In this document: piece after piece, positions 55,034-63,644 of the stretch
Position numbering within the stretch: the first letter of the stretch is position 1
Layout of the letters: each line of letters opens with the position of its first letter
Source of the DNA: JABDOU01 sp041567895
GTDB lineage: Bacteria; Actinomycetota; Acidimicrobiia; Spongiisociales; SHLN01
Assembly (NCBI GenBank): GCA_041567895.1
Contig: JBFGAX010000005.1
Location: forward strand, 1-64,000
Length of the DNA: 64,000 nucleotides
Direction: 5' to 3'
The notes under the pieces: model-generated
Databases searched by the model: none
What the model was told of the DNA's origin: nothing
What the model saw: the letters and a program-made list of their open reading frames with translations, nothing else
Translations under genes and position numbers: made by a program

Positions 55034-55492
55034 ATGGAGAACTACCGGCACCCGGACGCGATGAGGCGGGCGTTGGAGCTCGCTGCGGCGGCATCGGAGG
55101 TTGGCGAAGTACCTGTCGGTGCCGTTCTTCTGGATGCCGGTGGAGATGTCGTGGCAGAGGATTTCAATCGCACAATCCAGTCGAGCGATCCCACCGCGCA
55201 CGCCGAGGTCCTCGTTCTACGCTCAGCCGCTAGGGCGCTCGGAGATTGGCGCCTCACGGGACACACCCTGGTCGTCACGCTCGAACCCTGTGCGATGTGC
55301 GCGGGCGCGTCTGTGTGGGCGCGGCTCGACCACATCGTATACGGAGCCGCCGATCTCAAAGCGGGTGCCGCCTGGAGCCTCTACAACATCCCGCAAGACC
55401 CGCGGCTCAATCATCGTATCGAGCTGACCGCCGGCGTCATGGCGGAGGAGGCGGCAGCCTTACTCCAGAGGTTCTTTCAGGCTCGGCGTTAG
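55034..55492 (+). CDS. tadA: tRNA-specific adenosine deaminase
   Basis: Deaminates A34 to inosine in tRNA-Arg(ACG), whose gene is at 45747. The 152-residue protein has the zinc site H56-A-E58 in THAE-like TAHAEV and C86-x2-C89 in EPCAMC, with E58 as proton shuttle. VGEVPVGAV is the substrate loop. It sits between tRNA-Ser(GGA) and the SRP RNA. Confidence 0.96.
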   Translation: MENYRHPDAMRRALELAAAASEVGEVPVGAVLLDAGGDVVAEDFNRTIQSSDPTAHAEVLVLRSAARALGDWRLTGHTLVVTLEPCAMCAGASVWARLDHIVYGAADLKAGAAWSLYNIPQDPRLNHRIELTAGVMAEEAAALLQRFFQARR

Positions 55493-55508
55493 CAGCGATT
55501 ACTATTCC

Positions 55509-55622
55509 GGCTCCCCGCCGGAGAGCCTGTACGGCGGTGTGCTCGCGAACCGGGTCAGGTCCTAACGGAAGCAGCCCTAAGTGTGTCACGCCGGGTGTAC
55601 GGATCCTCGAAGGCGGGGTTTT
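55509..55622 (+). ncRNA. ffs: Signal recognition particle RNA (small, 4.5S type)
   Basis: The conserved apical domain is clear: GGGTCAGGTCC (55552-55562), TAAC, GGAAGCAGCCC (55567-55577). The ends pair CCCCGCC (55513-55519) with GGCGGGG (55612-55618), followed by TTTT as a terminator. Length about 105-115 nt, matching the short bacterial form. It follows tadA as in Bacillus. Confidence 0.9.
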
Positions 55623-55661
55623 AAACATCATCACCGCCAAACGTGACGTATCGTTCACGAC

Positions 55662-56615
55662 GTGCATCGCAGCCGAATGGCCGGCCTGGTGTTGCTCATC
55701 ACCCCGGTTGCCCTTCTCGGGTGCGACGGGGATTTGAGCACACTGCCGATCGAAACTTCATCCACATCACTCGTCAGTACCTCGATTACGTCATCCAGCA
55801 CGTCCTCAACAACCTCAACCACCATCCCGGCACCAGTGACCACTACCACGCTGTTTCCCACGGCGGCCGACAACGCCCGAGACCTCGGCGTTCAGATCCT
55901 CGAAGCCGAAACTGCCGTCCGCTCCGACGCCCCCCTCGAGGAGTTGCTCCCACTGGCAGCCATTCAGCAGCGTGCCTACTCCCGGTTGCACAGCAACCCG
56001 GACTGGATGACAGAGGTCTACGAGATCGTGGGACCAGACCTGATAGCGATTGTGGATCTTCACATGGAAGCCAAGGGCGAACTGGTCGAGTTGACGCCCT
56101 CGACCAACACCGACCTACCCGCGTGGGACATCATTGCGCCGGCTCCCATAGACGACCTGCTTTCCTTCTATCGCGAAGCAGAGCAGGCGACCGGGACGCC
56201 GTGGGAATACCTCGCAGCGATCAACTTGATCGAAACACGCATGGGAAGAATCCGGGGTTTGAGCTCGGCGAATGCAGCCGGACCGATGCAGTTCATCCCA
56301 GAAACGTGGGACCGCTACGGCGAAGGCGACGTGTTCGACCCTCACGATTCCATCATGGCCGCCGGGCGGCTGTTGGCAGATTTCGGGGCGCCCGACGACA
56401 TGGCGGAAGCCCTGTGGCACTACAACCCGACCGACCGATATGTGAACGCTGTCACCGCCTATGCCCGGATCCTCGAGCTAGAGCCGAGAACCTTCCGGGC
56501 GTTTTGGGGATGGCAGGTGTACTACGCCACAACCGAGGGTGCGGTTCTCCTGCCGGTCGGGTACTCGCAGGATCAACCCATCGATGTGCATGAGTACCTT
56601 GCCGCTAACCAGTAG
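55662..56615 (+). CDS. Lytic murein transglycosylase lipoprotein (SLT/MltB-like)
   Basis: A 317-residue lipoprotein: lipobox ALLGC at 17-21, a Ser/Thr-rich linker to about residue 65, a helical region, and a lysozyme-like domain (about 165-280) with the catalytic Glu in INLIETRMGRIRG and AAGPMQFIPETWDRYG. It would cleave peptidoglycan glycan strands. GTG 55662 gives the basic n-region MHRSR; ATG 55677 is an alternative. Its end overlaps the convergent GNAT gene by 11 bases. Confidence 0.88.
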   Translation: MHRSRMAGLVLLITPVALLGCDGDLSTLPIETSSTSLVSTSITSSSTSSTTSTTIPAPVTTTTLFPTAADNARDLGVQILEAETAVRSDAPLEELLPLAAIQQRAYSRLHSNPDWMTEVYEIVGPDLIAIVDLHMEAKGELVELTPSTNTDLPAWDIIAPAPIDDLLSFYREAEQATGTPWEYLAAINLIETRMGRIRGLSSANAAGPMQFIPETWDRYGEGDVFDPHDSIMAAGRLLADFGAPDDMAEALWHYNPTDRYVNAVTAYARILELEPRTFRAFWGWQVYYATTEGAVLLPVGYSQDQPIDVHEYLAANQ

Positions 56616-57045
56616 TTGATTCGGCCCCGGTGTCCAATAGTTTCCCCATCATCGTCCTGGGTTCGACCCGATAGCCGAGGGACTCGTAAAAAGAAACGAC
56701 CGACTCATCAGCTTCTCTGATCTGCAGATTCACCTTCTGGCAACCGATCCGGGAAAGGCGCAATTCGGCCTCTCGGACGAGTTGCTGTCCGACCCCAAGG
56801 CGCCTGTGCTCCGGCTTCACGACGAGGCGATTGATCCAACCTCGATGTCCGTCGAAGCCGGCGAGAACCGACCCGGCAATGATCCCATCGATCTCCGCGA
56901 CCAAGAACAGATCAGGCGAATCTGCCATTTTTCGATCGATGTCGCCGGCGGGCAAATTGTGGGGAGCCGGCTCCGGCCACGCTTGATCCCACATCTCGAT
57001 CACCGAGGAACGATCACCCGGCTGATAGCTGCGAATGATGACCAT
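56605..57045 (-). CDS. GNAT family N-acetyltransferase
   Basis: A 146-residue acetyltransferase of the YpeA type. The acetyl-CoA motif is RRLGVGQQLV in a VKPEHRRLG context; NLQIREADESVVSFYESLGY is motif B. Substrate unknown; RimI-like protein acetylation is possible. Confidence 0.86.
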   Translation of the reverse strand: MVIIRSYQPGDRSSVIEMWDQAWPEPAPHNLPAGDIDRKMADSPDLFLVAEIDGIIAGSVLAGFDGHRGWINRLVVKPEHRRLGVGQQLVREAELRLSRIGCQKVNLQIREADESVVSFYESLGYRVEPRTMMGKLLDTGAESTTG

Positions 57046-57175
57046 GACTAGTCCGCAAGTCCGTCAGGACGATGGATCCTGGGAATCAAACAACGCAGGA
57101 GACAGAGTGGCACGATGATGCCATGTTCCGTTTGATCTGGCTTGCGTTTCATAACAGTCGCACATTCACCTTCCG

Positions 57176-57805
57176 CTAGGAGGGTTTGCGCAACTCGACT
57201 CCATACACGAAACCGAATGGACCCATGCGCCAGATTTGATGTACGGGCATCGGGCTATCTGCAAAGAGCACGTCGGGCTGCGGAAGCTTGTCCAACGTCG
57301 AGTGCAAATACGAATACTCCTCGCGATTGCCAACCGCCAGACCGACCGCATTCAGCGCCACAAACGATCCGAGCCGATGAACCATCCTCAGAACCGCGTT
57401 CTCAGGACGACCGAGATCAACGATCACTGCAACGCCTCCGGGTCGAAGCACTCGATTGACCTCCTCAAGCGTTTTTGGAACCGAATCGAGATTACGAAAG
57501 ACGAAAGCCGAAAACACACCGTCAAAGGTTTCGTCTTCGAATGGGAGGGCCTCGCCAGGCGCCACATGCTTGTCAACGGCGCTGTTGATAGCCAGCATTT
57601 GTTCACTCGGGTCCACTGCGGTCACAAGACGTGGCGCCAGCTGTGGGTTGGCCGCGCCTGTCCCGGCACCGAGATCGATGACTTTTCCAATCGGCAATCG
57701 TTCAATGCCCCGACGGCGCCACTTCACATCCTGACCAAATGAGAGCAACGTATTGATACGGTCATAACGGTCGGCGATATCTTTGAAGACGGCTTCGTTG
57801 GTCAC
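57176..57805 (-). CDS. menG: UbiE/MenG-like SAM methyltransferase (demethylmenaquinone methyltransferase)
   Basis: A 209-residue class I methyltransferase. FKDIADRYDRINTLLSFGQDVKWRR is the UbiE/MenG N-terminal signature, VIDLGAGTGA the SAM motif I, and FRNLDSVPKTLEEVNRVLRPGG the C-terminal signature. It likely makes menaquinone, the actinobacterial quinone. The GTG start overlaps the serS stop as GTGA. It is somewhat shorter than typical (about 230). Confidence 0.87.
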   Translation of the reverse strand: MTNEAVFKDIADRYDRINTLLSFGQDVKWRRRGIERLPIGKVIDLGAGTGAANPQLAPRLVTAVDPSEQMLAINSAVDKHVAPGEALPFEDETFDGVFSAFVFRNLDSVPKTLEEVNRVLRPGGVAVIVDLGRPENAVLRMVHRLGSFVALNAVGLAVGNREEYSYLHSTLDKLPQPDVLFADSPMPVHQIWRMGPFGFVYGVELRKPS

Positions 57806-59055
57806 CCGGCAAATACCTCAAAACCGGTGTAGGGAACGAGTGCTTCCGGCACGACAACGGTGCCGTCGGCACGCTGGTTGTTCTCCATGATCGCGATCAG
57901 CATCCTGCCTATAGCCACCGCAGTTCCGTTCAGCGTGTGAACGAGCTGGTTGCCCTTCTCTCCTTTGAACCTGACCTTCAGGCGCCGCGCTTGATAATCA
58001 GTGGTGTTGGAGCACGATGTGATCTCACGAAATTTTTGTTGTGCGGGCATCCACGCTTCAACGTCGTACTTCTTGGCTGCCGACGCTCCCAAATCGCCCG
58101 TGCACACATTCACCACTCGATACGGAATTCCAAGTTCCTGGATCAAGGATTCCTCCTGGCTGAAGAGGAATTCGTGTTCTTCCCACGACTTGTCCGGATG
58201 ACAGAACGAGAACATTTCGACCTTGTCGAACTGGTGAACCCGCAGAATGCCACGGGTGTCGCGTCCGGCGGCGCCGGCCTCGCGTCGAAAACACGTCGAG
58301 AATCCGGCGTATCGCAGCGGCAGATCCGCCTCCGCAAAAATTTCGTCTGCGTGGTAGGCGGCAAGCGGCACTTCAGACGTACCAACGAGGTAGAGATCGT
58401 CTTCGGGAATCTGGTACACCTGGTTGTCGTCGTCGGGAAAGAAGCCGGTCCCGAATAGCGCCTCTTCGCGCACCAGGACCGGAGGCACGACCGGCGTGAA
58501 TCCGGCCGCCGATAATCGGTCCAACGCGAACCGCACGAGAGCGAACTCGAGAAAGACCGCATCTCCGAGAAGATATGCGAACCTGGCGCCCGAGACCTTT
58601 GCCCCGCGTTCGGTATCTATGATCCCGGCACCCAGCTCTAGATGATCTTTGGGCTCAAAGGCAATCGATGCGGGGTCGCCAAAGCGGCTTATTTCAACAT
58701 TGTCTTCTTCCCCATCACCCATCGGGACGCTCTCGTGGGGAGGGTTGGGAAGAGGCGCAAAGAGCGCCAGGAATTCGTCGTCCAATGCGTCGGCCTCGGT
58801 TGTCAAGGATGAGACTTCCTCCGACAAATCCGATGCTCGCTGGAGCGCGCTAGCTCGATCGTCTCCTTCCAGCTTGGCGATCTCGCGACCGAGCGACTTT
58901 TGCTCGGCACGCTTGTCCTCGGCAAGGATGCGTGTGGCGCGACGTTCCTCGTCGAGTCGCACGAGAACATCGACGATGGCCTGGTCCATATTCCGTCGAG
59001 CCAACGCTTCTTTGAGTTCGGCAGGGCGCTCCCTGATCCAGCCGATGTCAATCAC
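57802..59055 (-). CDS. serS: Seryl-tRNA synthetase
   Basis: Charges tRNA-Ser and tRNA-Sec with serine. The 417-residue protein has the N-terminal coiled-coil arm (about 30-105) that grips the long variable arm, and the class II core: motif 2 FRREAGAAGRDTRGILRVHQ and motif 3 with NGTAVAIGRMLIAIMEN. All four tRNA-Ser genes of this window are its substrates, as is tRNA-Sec used by SelA. First gene of serS-menG. Confidence 0.96.
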   Translation of the reverse strand: MIDIGWIRERPAELKEALARRNMDQAIVDVLVRLDEERRATRILAEDKRAEQKSLGREIAKLEGDDRASALQRASDLSEEVSSLTTEADALDDEFLALFAPLPNPPHESVPMGDGEEDNVEISRFGDPASIAFEPKDHLELGAGIIDTERGAKVSGARFAYLLGDAVFLEFALVRFALDRLSAAGFTPVVPPVLVREEALFGTGFFPDDDNQVYQIPEDDLYLVGTSEVPLAAYHADEIFAEADLPLRYAGFSTCFRREAGAAGRDTRGILRVHQFDKVEMFSFCHPDKSWEEHEFLFSQEESLIQELGIPYRVVNVCTGDLGASAAKKYDVEAWMPAQQKFREITSCSNTTDYQARRLKVRFKGEKGNQLVHTLNGTAVAIGRMLIAIMENNQRADGTVVVPEALVPYTGFEVFAG

Positions 59056-59087
59056 AGGTACTCACCCCGACGATGCTAGACCGGCGT

Positions 59088-60083
59088 TTAGTTCTCGCTG
59101 TCCGGGACCGCGCGTTCCTGGTTGATGACGAACTGATCAAAGAAGAGGTTGTTGTCCAGATTCACTTCGTTCTCGACTCCGACCACGGAGGCCTCGAGGC
59201 TGTACTGCGCCCCGGGCACGACCGTGATAGAAAAAGACTCCGTGGTAGACGCACCCGCAGCTAGCGAGGCGATGGTTGCGGACTCACTGATCGCAGCCGA
59301 TCCGCTGATCCTCATCGTGAGCTCGATCCCGGTCTCGACTTCATTGCCAACATTCTGAATGGCAACCTGAAGATCAATCGACTCGGTCAGCGGAATGATC
59401 GATACACCGACCTCGTTCTGCGCAAGCGGTCTCGGATCGAGGCGGACGGACGCTATTGCCAGGTCACGGCGCAGACCGATATCAGGCGCAACGCTCACCC
59501 GCGCGATCAAGATATCGGTGTTGATCAACGGTCCGGCAAGCTGAACGCGCGGGAGATCGGGTGGCACCGTGTCGAGTGTTTCGCCAAGAGCCGGCAATCG
59601 ATCCACGAACGATCGGTAGGACCGGTCACCGATCCGAAGGAGCAACACCGCCTCGGCGATGCTGTCTGCGGCATCTACGTCGCCGTCTGCGTAACCCACC
59701 AACCCTTGCCGAAGGCGATCAACGCCATCTCCCCATGACTCGGTTGCAAGAAGTAGCCGGGCGTGCTCGAGTGTCGCTTCTGCGGGAACTTCAACCTGCT
59801 GCAGGTCCTGGACCACACCGGCCAGGAGATCTTGCATGGCATCGAATGACCCTTGCAGCGCGGGGCGTTCGATCGCTCCGAGACGGGAAGTCAGATCTGC
59901 GAGTTCGCCACTGACACGGTCGACCGTCGACATCGAGCTAGAAGCTGTATTGAGGTAGGCCGAGAGCACTCGACTCTTGGTTCGTACGTTGGTCACGAGA
60001 ACAGCCACGATGATCGCGGCAATACCGACAGCCAACAACAGCGGCCATCGCCTGCGACGACGGGGAGGGGGACCCAGCAACAT
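59088..60083 (-). CDS. Hypothetical membrane-anchored protein with C-terminal CARDB-like domain
   Basis: A 331-residue protein: a Pro/Arg-rich N-terminus (PPPRRRRRWP), one membrane helix (about 13-32), a helical extracytoplasmic region (40-190) and a beta-rich C-terminal domain (about 210-320) whose VAIQNVGNEVETGIELTMRI recalls CARDB/DUF11 adhesion modules. I recognise no enzyme motif. It may act at the cell surface. Confidence 0.65.
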   Translation of the reverse strand: MLLGPPPRRRRRWPLLLAVGIAAIIVAVLVTNVRTKSRVLSAYLNTASSSMSTVDRVSGELADLTSRLGAIERPALQGSFDAMQDLLAGVVQDLQQVEVPAEATLEHARLLLATESWGDGVDRLRQGLVGYADGDVDAADSIAEAVLLLRIGDRSYRSFVDRLPALGETLDTVPPDLPRVQLAGPLINTDILIARVSVAPDIGLRRDLAIASVRLDPRPLAQNEVGVSIIPLTESIDLQVAIQNVGNEVETGIELTMRISGSAAISESATIASLAAGASTTESFSITVVPGAQYSLEASVVGVENEVNLDNNLFFDQFVINQERAVPDSEN

Positions 60084-60113
60084 GCTGGCGTGATCCTATC
60101 GAGGCCAACAGGC

Positions 60114-60133
60114 GACGCCTCCGGGTAGGCGTC
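60114..60133. other. Hairpin GACGCCT/AGGCGTC
   Basis: A 7-bp perfect inverted repeat with a 6-nt loop in the gap between the hypothetical gene and tRNA-Leu; no T-run on either side. Confidence 0.3.
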
Positions 60134-60248
60134 GGAGAACGTAATTTCGACCGCGGTATTTCAATCTGCGCCTGACGAGTCCCCCCTCGCCGATGTCTCT
60201 CGAAAACTGCACCCATCAGCTAGTAACCTGGCGCCGCTTCAGTTACTC

Positions 60249-60332
60249 GGGCGAGTGGCGGAATTGGTAGACGCGCAGGCTTCAGGTGCCTGTGAGCTTC
60301 GGCTCGTGGAGGTTCAAGTCCTCTCTCGCCCA
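60249..60332 (+). tRNA. tRNA-Leu (anticodon CAG)
   Basis: GGGCGAG/CTCGCCC acceptor, anticodon loop TTCAGGT giving CAG, variable arm TGAGCTTCGGCTC, discriminator A, no encoded CCA. Confidence 0.94.
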
Positions 60333-60371
60333 CGACGGTTGACCACAGGAACAAGATCTCCCGACGCCGCT

Positions 60372-60854
60372 TCAGGCTTCAGGCAACAGCCTCGTCATGC
60401 AAACGCTGTTTGGGTTGTCTGTGTAGTCGGCGAATGGTTCACAGACCTCGAAACCCAGTGATTGGAACAGAGCGCGCGCAGGTTCGAAGGCGGGCTGAGT
60501 TCCGGTTTCCAGACTGAGACGTTTCATTCCCCGTTCACGGGCGACTCCCATCACGCGTTCGAGCATGAATTTTGCGACGCCCTGGCCCCGGTGTTCAGAA
60601 GCAGTGTGGATCGACTTGATCTCGGCGTGGCGTTCGCCGAGATCCCGGAGTGCAGCCATCGCGACCGGAACGCCCTGGCGACGCGCCGTGAAAAAGGAGA
60701 CATCATCGGTTCCGAGTGCCTCCGATCCGAGAGCGTGAACGTGGCCTGGCGGCGTATGCGTCCTGGCGAACGTGAGGTGAGCATCGATCAGGCTCTGACA
60801 TTCAGGGAGTTCAGGATCATCAGCATCAAAGTGAAGGTCGACCATGGCCTTCAT
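60372..60854 (-). CDS. GNAT family N-acetyltransferase
   Basis: A 160-residue acetyltransferase. SIHTASEHRGQGVAKFMLERVM holds the acetyl-CoA motif and FQSLGFEVCEPF motif B; SLETGTQPAFEPARALF resembles PhnO/YafP-type members. I start at ATG 60854; ATG 60845 is equally possible. The longer open frame upstream is not coding. Substrate unknown. Confidence 0.83.
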   Translation of the reverse strand: MKAMVDLHFDADDPELPECQSLIDAHLTFARTHTPPGHVHALGSEALGTDDVSFFTARRQGVPVAMAALRDLGERHAEIKSIHTASEHRGQGVAKFMLERVMGVARERGMKRLSLETGTQPAFEPARALFQSLGFEVCEPFADYTDNPNSVCMTRLLPEA

Positions 60855-60947
60855 TCTGCCCTGAGCCGCTTCGTTGTCGAGAGGTAAACGGAATACAGCC
60901 ACCACACCTGGCGTTTTGATCCGTGAACACGAAGAGGGACGAGACTC

Positions 60948-61400
60948 ATGCCGGAATTCACGATCACGAGGACCATTGAAGCGCCGTTGAGCGTTGTCTG
61001 GGACGTACTCCACGACTTTGGCGATATCCAACGATGGAATCCAGGCGTGAAAGAATCCGGTTTGACCTCCGACGGACCTGTGACCGAGGGCTCTACGCGA
61101 TTCTGCGAGCTGGCTCCGTTTGGGGGCGTTGAAGAACGTGTCGACCATCACGAGCCTCACAAGCGCCTGAAAATCAACATCTTCAAGACCCGCAAACTTC
61201 CGATTTCGAATGCTTCCGCCGATTTCCATATCGAGGAAAGCGGAGACGGAACCGAGCTGAGGCTGCATTACAGCTATACGCCCAATCTCATGGGGCGGGT
61301 GTTGAAAGGTTTCGTCGACAAGCAGATGCGCAAAGGTATTGCCGGACTGGCCAAGAGCCTGCAAACCGAAAGCGAACGAATGGCGGCAGGCAAAGCCTGA
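60948..61400 (+). CDS. SRPBCC family protein (polyketide cyclase-like)
   Basis: A 150-residue ligand-binding protein: TRTIEAPLSVVWDVLHDFGD and RWNPGVKES at the N-terminus, VDHHEPHKRL in the middle and a long C-terminal helix. It resembles the plant PYR/START-like bacterial group. Ligand unknown. Confidence 0.8.
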   Translation: MPEFTITRTIEAPLSVVWDVLHDFGDIQRWNPGVKESGLTSDGPVTEGSTRFCELAPFGGVEERVDHHEPHKRLKINIFKTRKLPISNASADFHIEESGDGTELRLHYSYTPNLMGRVLKGFVDKQMRKGIAGLAKSLQTESERMAAGKA

Positions 61401-61421
61401 CCAGCATCGGCCTGCCGGTAG

Positions 61422-62639
61422 TCAGCCGCGCTTGTCGATGAACATCGTGGCAGGTTCTTCGAGAAAGCCCCTGACCGTTTGGACGAAGGTTGCTGCGTCC
61501 CACCCATCGATGACGCGATGATCGAACGCTGAAGACAGGTTCATCATCTTCCGCGGTGAGAACGTAACGCCGTCCCATGCCGGGCGGATCTGAACCTTGT
61601 TGATGCCGACAATTGCCACCTCGGGATGGTTGATCACCGGCGTTGAAACGATTCCCCCGAGAGAGCCGAGCGATGAAATGGTGATGGTCGAGCCTTTCAA
61701 ATCTGCCGGAGAAGACTTGCCCTTTTTTGCCGCCTCCGAGACTCGCGCCAGCTCCGCTGCACATGCCCACAGATCAAGCGTCTCGACGTTGCGCACAACA
61801 GGCACCAGCAGCCCGGATGGAGTCTGGGTCGCAATACCGATGTGAACGGCCGAATCTTGTTCGATCACACCGCGATCATCGTCGAATCGAGCATTGACCC
61901 TGGGATGCTCGGAAATCGCGCGGGCTATGGCGATCATGACAAACGGAAGAATCGAGATTCGGGTCTTTCTCTCGTCGCGATTGAGGGTCTCCCGAAGCGT
62001 CTGGAGAGCAGTGACATCGATCTCCTCCACGTAGGTGATGTGTGGAATTCGCGACTTGGAACGCGACATCTGGTCCGCGATAGCACGCCGGATCCCGACC
62101 ACAGGTACTTCCGTGACCGTGCTCGAGGGAGAAACCTCTACGTCGCCGAGGACCCGATCGAGATCTCCGTGAGTCACCCGGCCTTGCGGTCCTGTGCCCT
62201 GGATCGAGCTCAGATCGATTCCGGCTTCCTTGGCGCGACGACGTACCGGTGGTGTGGCCGTAGGTCGGGTCGGCGGAACCATGCTCCCCGCCTGCTCGAG
62301 GTCGGTCGGGTCGACCGGTGCGGGTTCGACGGAGGGTTCCTCGGCCGCAGCAGGCGGCGGTGCGATGGACTCCAACTCCGGAGGCGGTGCGCTCTCACCG
62401 TTCGGTCGGAGTATGACCAGTTCAGCACCCACCGCGAGGCGTTCGCCAGGTGAACCGTGCAAGGAAACCACCACGCCGGAAATGGGACTCGGGAGTTCGA
62501 TACTCACCTTGTCGGTCACGACTTCAGCTAGACGCTGATCGGCTTCGACTTGATCGCCGACTTCGACGAACCAGGAAACGAGTTCGGCCTCGGCAACTCC
62601 CTCCCCCACATCGGGCACCTTGAAGACATAGTCGCTCAC
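61422..62639 (-). CDS. bkdB: 2-oxoacid dehydrogenase E2 (dihydrolipoamide acyltransferase, branched-chain type)
   Basis: Acyltransferase core of a 2-oxoacid dehydrogenase complex. The 405-residue protein has one lipoyl domain with K44 in DKVSIEL, a Pro/Glu linker, a peripheral-subunit-binding domain (about 125-162, RRRAKEAGIDLSSIQGTGPQ) and the catalytic domain with SAFDHRVIDGWDAA. The GTG starts directly after the E1beta stop. The neighbours make it branched-chain-type rather than pyruvate-type, though that is not certain. Confidence 0.92.
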   Translation of the reverse strand: MSDYVFKVPDVGEGVAEAELVSWFVEVGDQVEADQRLAEVVTDKVSIELPSPISGVVVSLHGSPGERLAVGAELVILRPNGESAPPPELESIAPPPAAAEEPSVEPAPVDPTDLEQAGSMVPPTRPTATPPVRRRAKEAGIDLSSIQGTGPQGRVTHGDLDRVLGDVEVSPSSTVTEVPVVGIRRAIADQMSRSKSRIPHITYVEEIDVTALQTLRETLNRDERKTRISILPFVMIAIARAISEHPRVNARFDDDRGVIEQDSAVHIGIATQTPSGLLVPVVRNVETLDLWACAAELARVSEAAKKGKSSPADLKGSTITISSLGSLGGIVSTPVINHPEVAIVGINKVQIRPAWDGVTFSPRKMMNLSSAFDHRVIDGWDAATFVQTVRGFLEEPATMFIDKRG

Positions 62640-63644
62640 TCAAACCTCCATGACGTCGGACATCACAGCCTTTACCCGGTCCGGCCCTGGGAAGTAATCC
62701 CATTCCTGAGCGTGCGGGTATGGAGTGTCCCAACCGGTGACCCGCCTGATCGGCGCTTCGAGGTGAAAGAAGGCCTCTTCCTGAACGATGGCCGCCAGCT
62801 CTGCTCCGAAACCGGATGTTCGCGTTGCCTCGTGTACCACGAGGCATCTGCCCGTCTTCTTCACCGACTCGATGATGAGGTCCGTGTCGAGGGGCACCAG
62901 CGTTCGAAGATCTATGACCTCGGCGTCGATGCCCGCTTCTTCGGCGGCAGTCAAGGCGACATACACCATGGTTCCATACGCAAGCACCGTGAGATCGTTC
63001 CCATGCCTGCGTATTGCTGCCTTGCCGAGAGGCACCGTGTAGTGCCCTTCGGGCACCTCTGCTGATTCGTGTTTCGACCAGGGAACGACGGGTCGGTCGT
63101 AATGACCGTCGAACGGTCCGTTGTACAGACGCTTCGGTTCCAGGAACATCACCGGGTCGTTGTCTTCGATGGAGGCGAGTAGGAGACCCTTGGCGTCGTA
63201 AGGATTAGACGGAACGACCGTCTTGAGTCCTGCAACGTGGGTGAAGAGCGCTTCCGGGCTCTGCGAGTGGGTTTGGCCTCCATAGATGCCCCCGCCCGTC
63301 GGCATCCGGACCGTCATCGGCACTGTGAAATCTCCAACGGATCGATGGCGAATTCGAGCAGCTTCCGAGACAATCTGGTCGTACGCGGGGTACATGTAGT
63401 CGGCAAACTGAATCTCCACGCACGGTCGAAGGCCGTTGGCCGCCATCCCGATCGCGGCGCCGACGATGCCGAGCTCACTGATCGGTGAATCGAAACACCG
63501 GTGCTTTCCGAACTTCTTCTGCAAGCCCTGCGTACATCGAAACACGCCGCCAAAGTGTCCGACGTCTTCGCCAAAGACCACGACGGCGTCGTCTGCCTCC
63601 ATCGCCACGAAATGGGCATCCCGGATGGATTCGATCATGGTCAT
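62640..63644 (-). CDS. bkdA2: 2-oxoacid dehydrogenase E1 component beta subunit
   Basis: A 334-residue thiamine-diphosphate enzyme subunit: VVFGEDVGHFGGVFRCTQGL, SPISELGIVGAAIGMA, QFADYMYPAYDQIVSEAA and the C-terminal VVHEATRTSGFGAE. It decarboxylates branched-chain 2-oxoacids with E1alpha. I start at ATG 63644, which overlaps the E1alpha stop as ATGA; ATG 63653 is possible. Confidence 0.93.
   Translation of the reverse strand: MTMIESIRDAHFVAMEADDAVVVFGEDVGHFGGVFRCTQGLQKKFGKHRCFDSPISELGIVGAAIGMAANGLRPCVEIQFADYMYPAYDQIVSEAARIRHRSVGDFTVPMTVRMPTGGGIYGGQTHSQSPEALFTHVAGLKTVVPSNPYDAKGLLLASIEDNDPVMFLEPKRLYNGPFDGHYDRPVVPWSKHESAEVPEGHYTVPLGKAAIRRHGNDLTVLAYGTMVYVALTAAEEAGIDAEVIDLRTLVPLDTDLIIESVKKTGRCLVVHEATRTSGFGAELAAIVQEEAFFHLEAPIRRVTGWDTPYPHAQEWDYFPGPDRVKAVMSDVMEV

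Noticed and set aside
57100..57125. Sigma-54-like TGGCAC...TGCC
   Set aside because: The -12 element does not match (TGCC instead of TTGC), Actinobacteria generally lack sigma-54, and no suitable gene follows.
57139..57180. An 18-codon frame upstream of the methyltransferase region
   Set aside because: Too short, no ribosome site and no sign of conservation that could be judged here.
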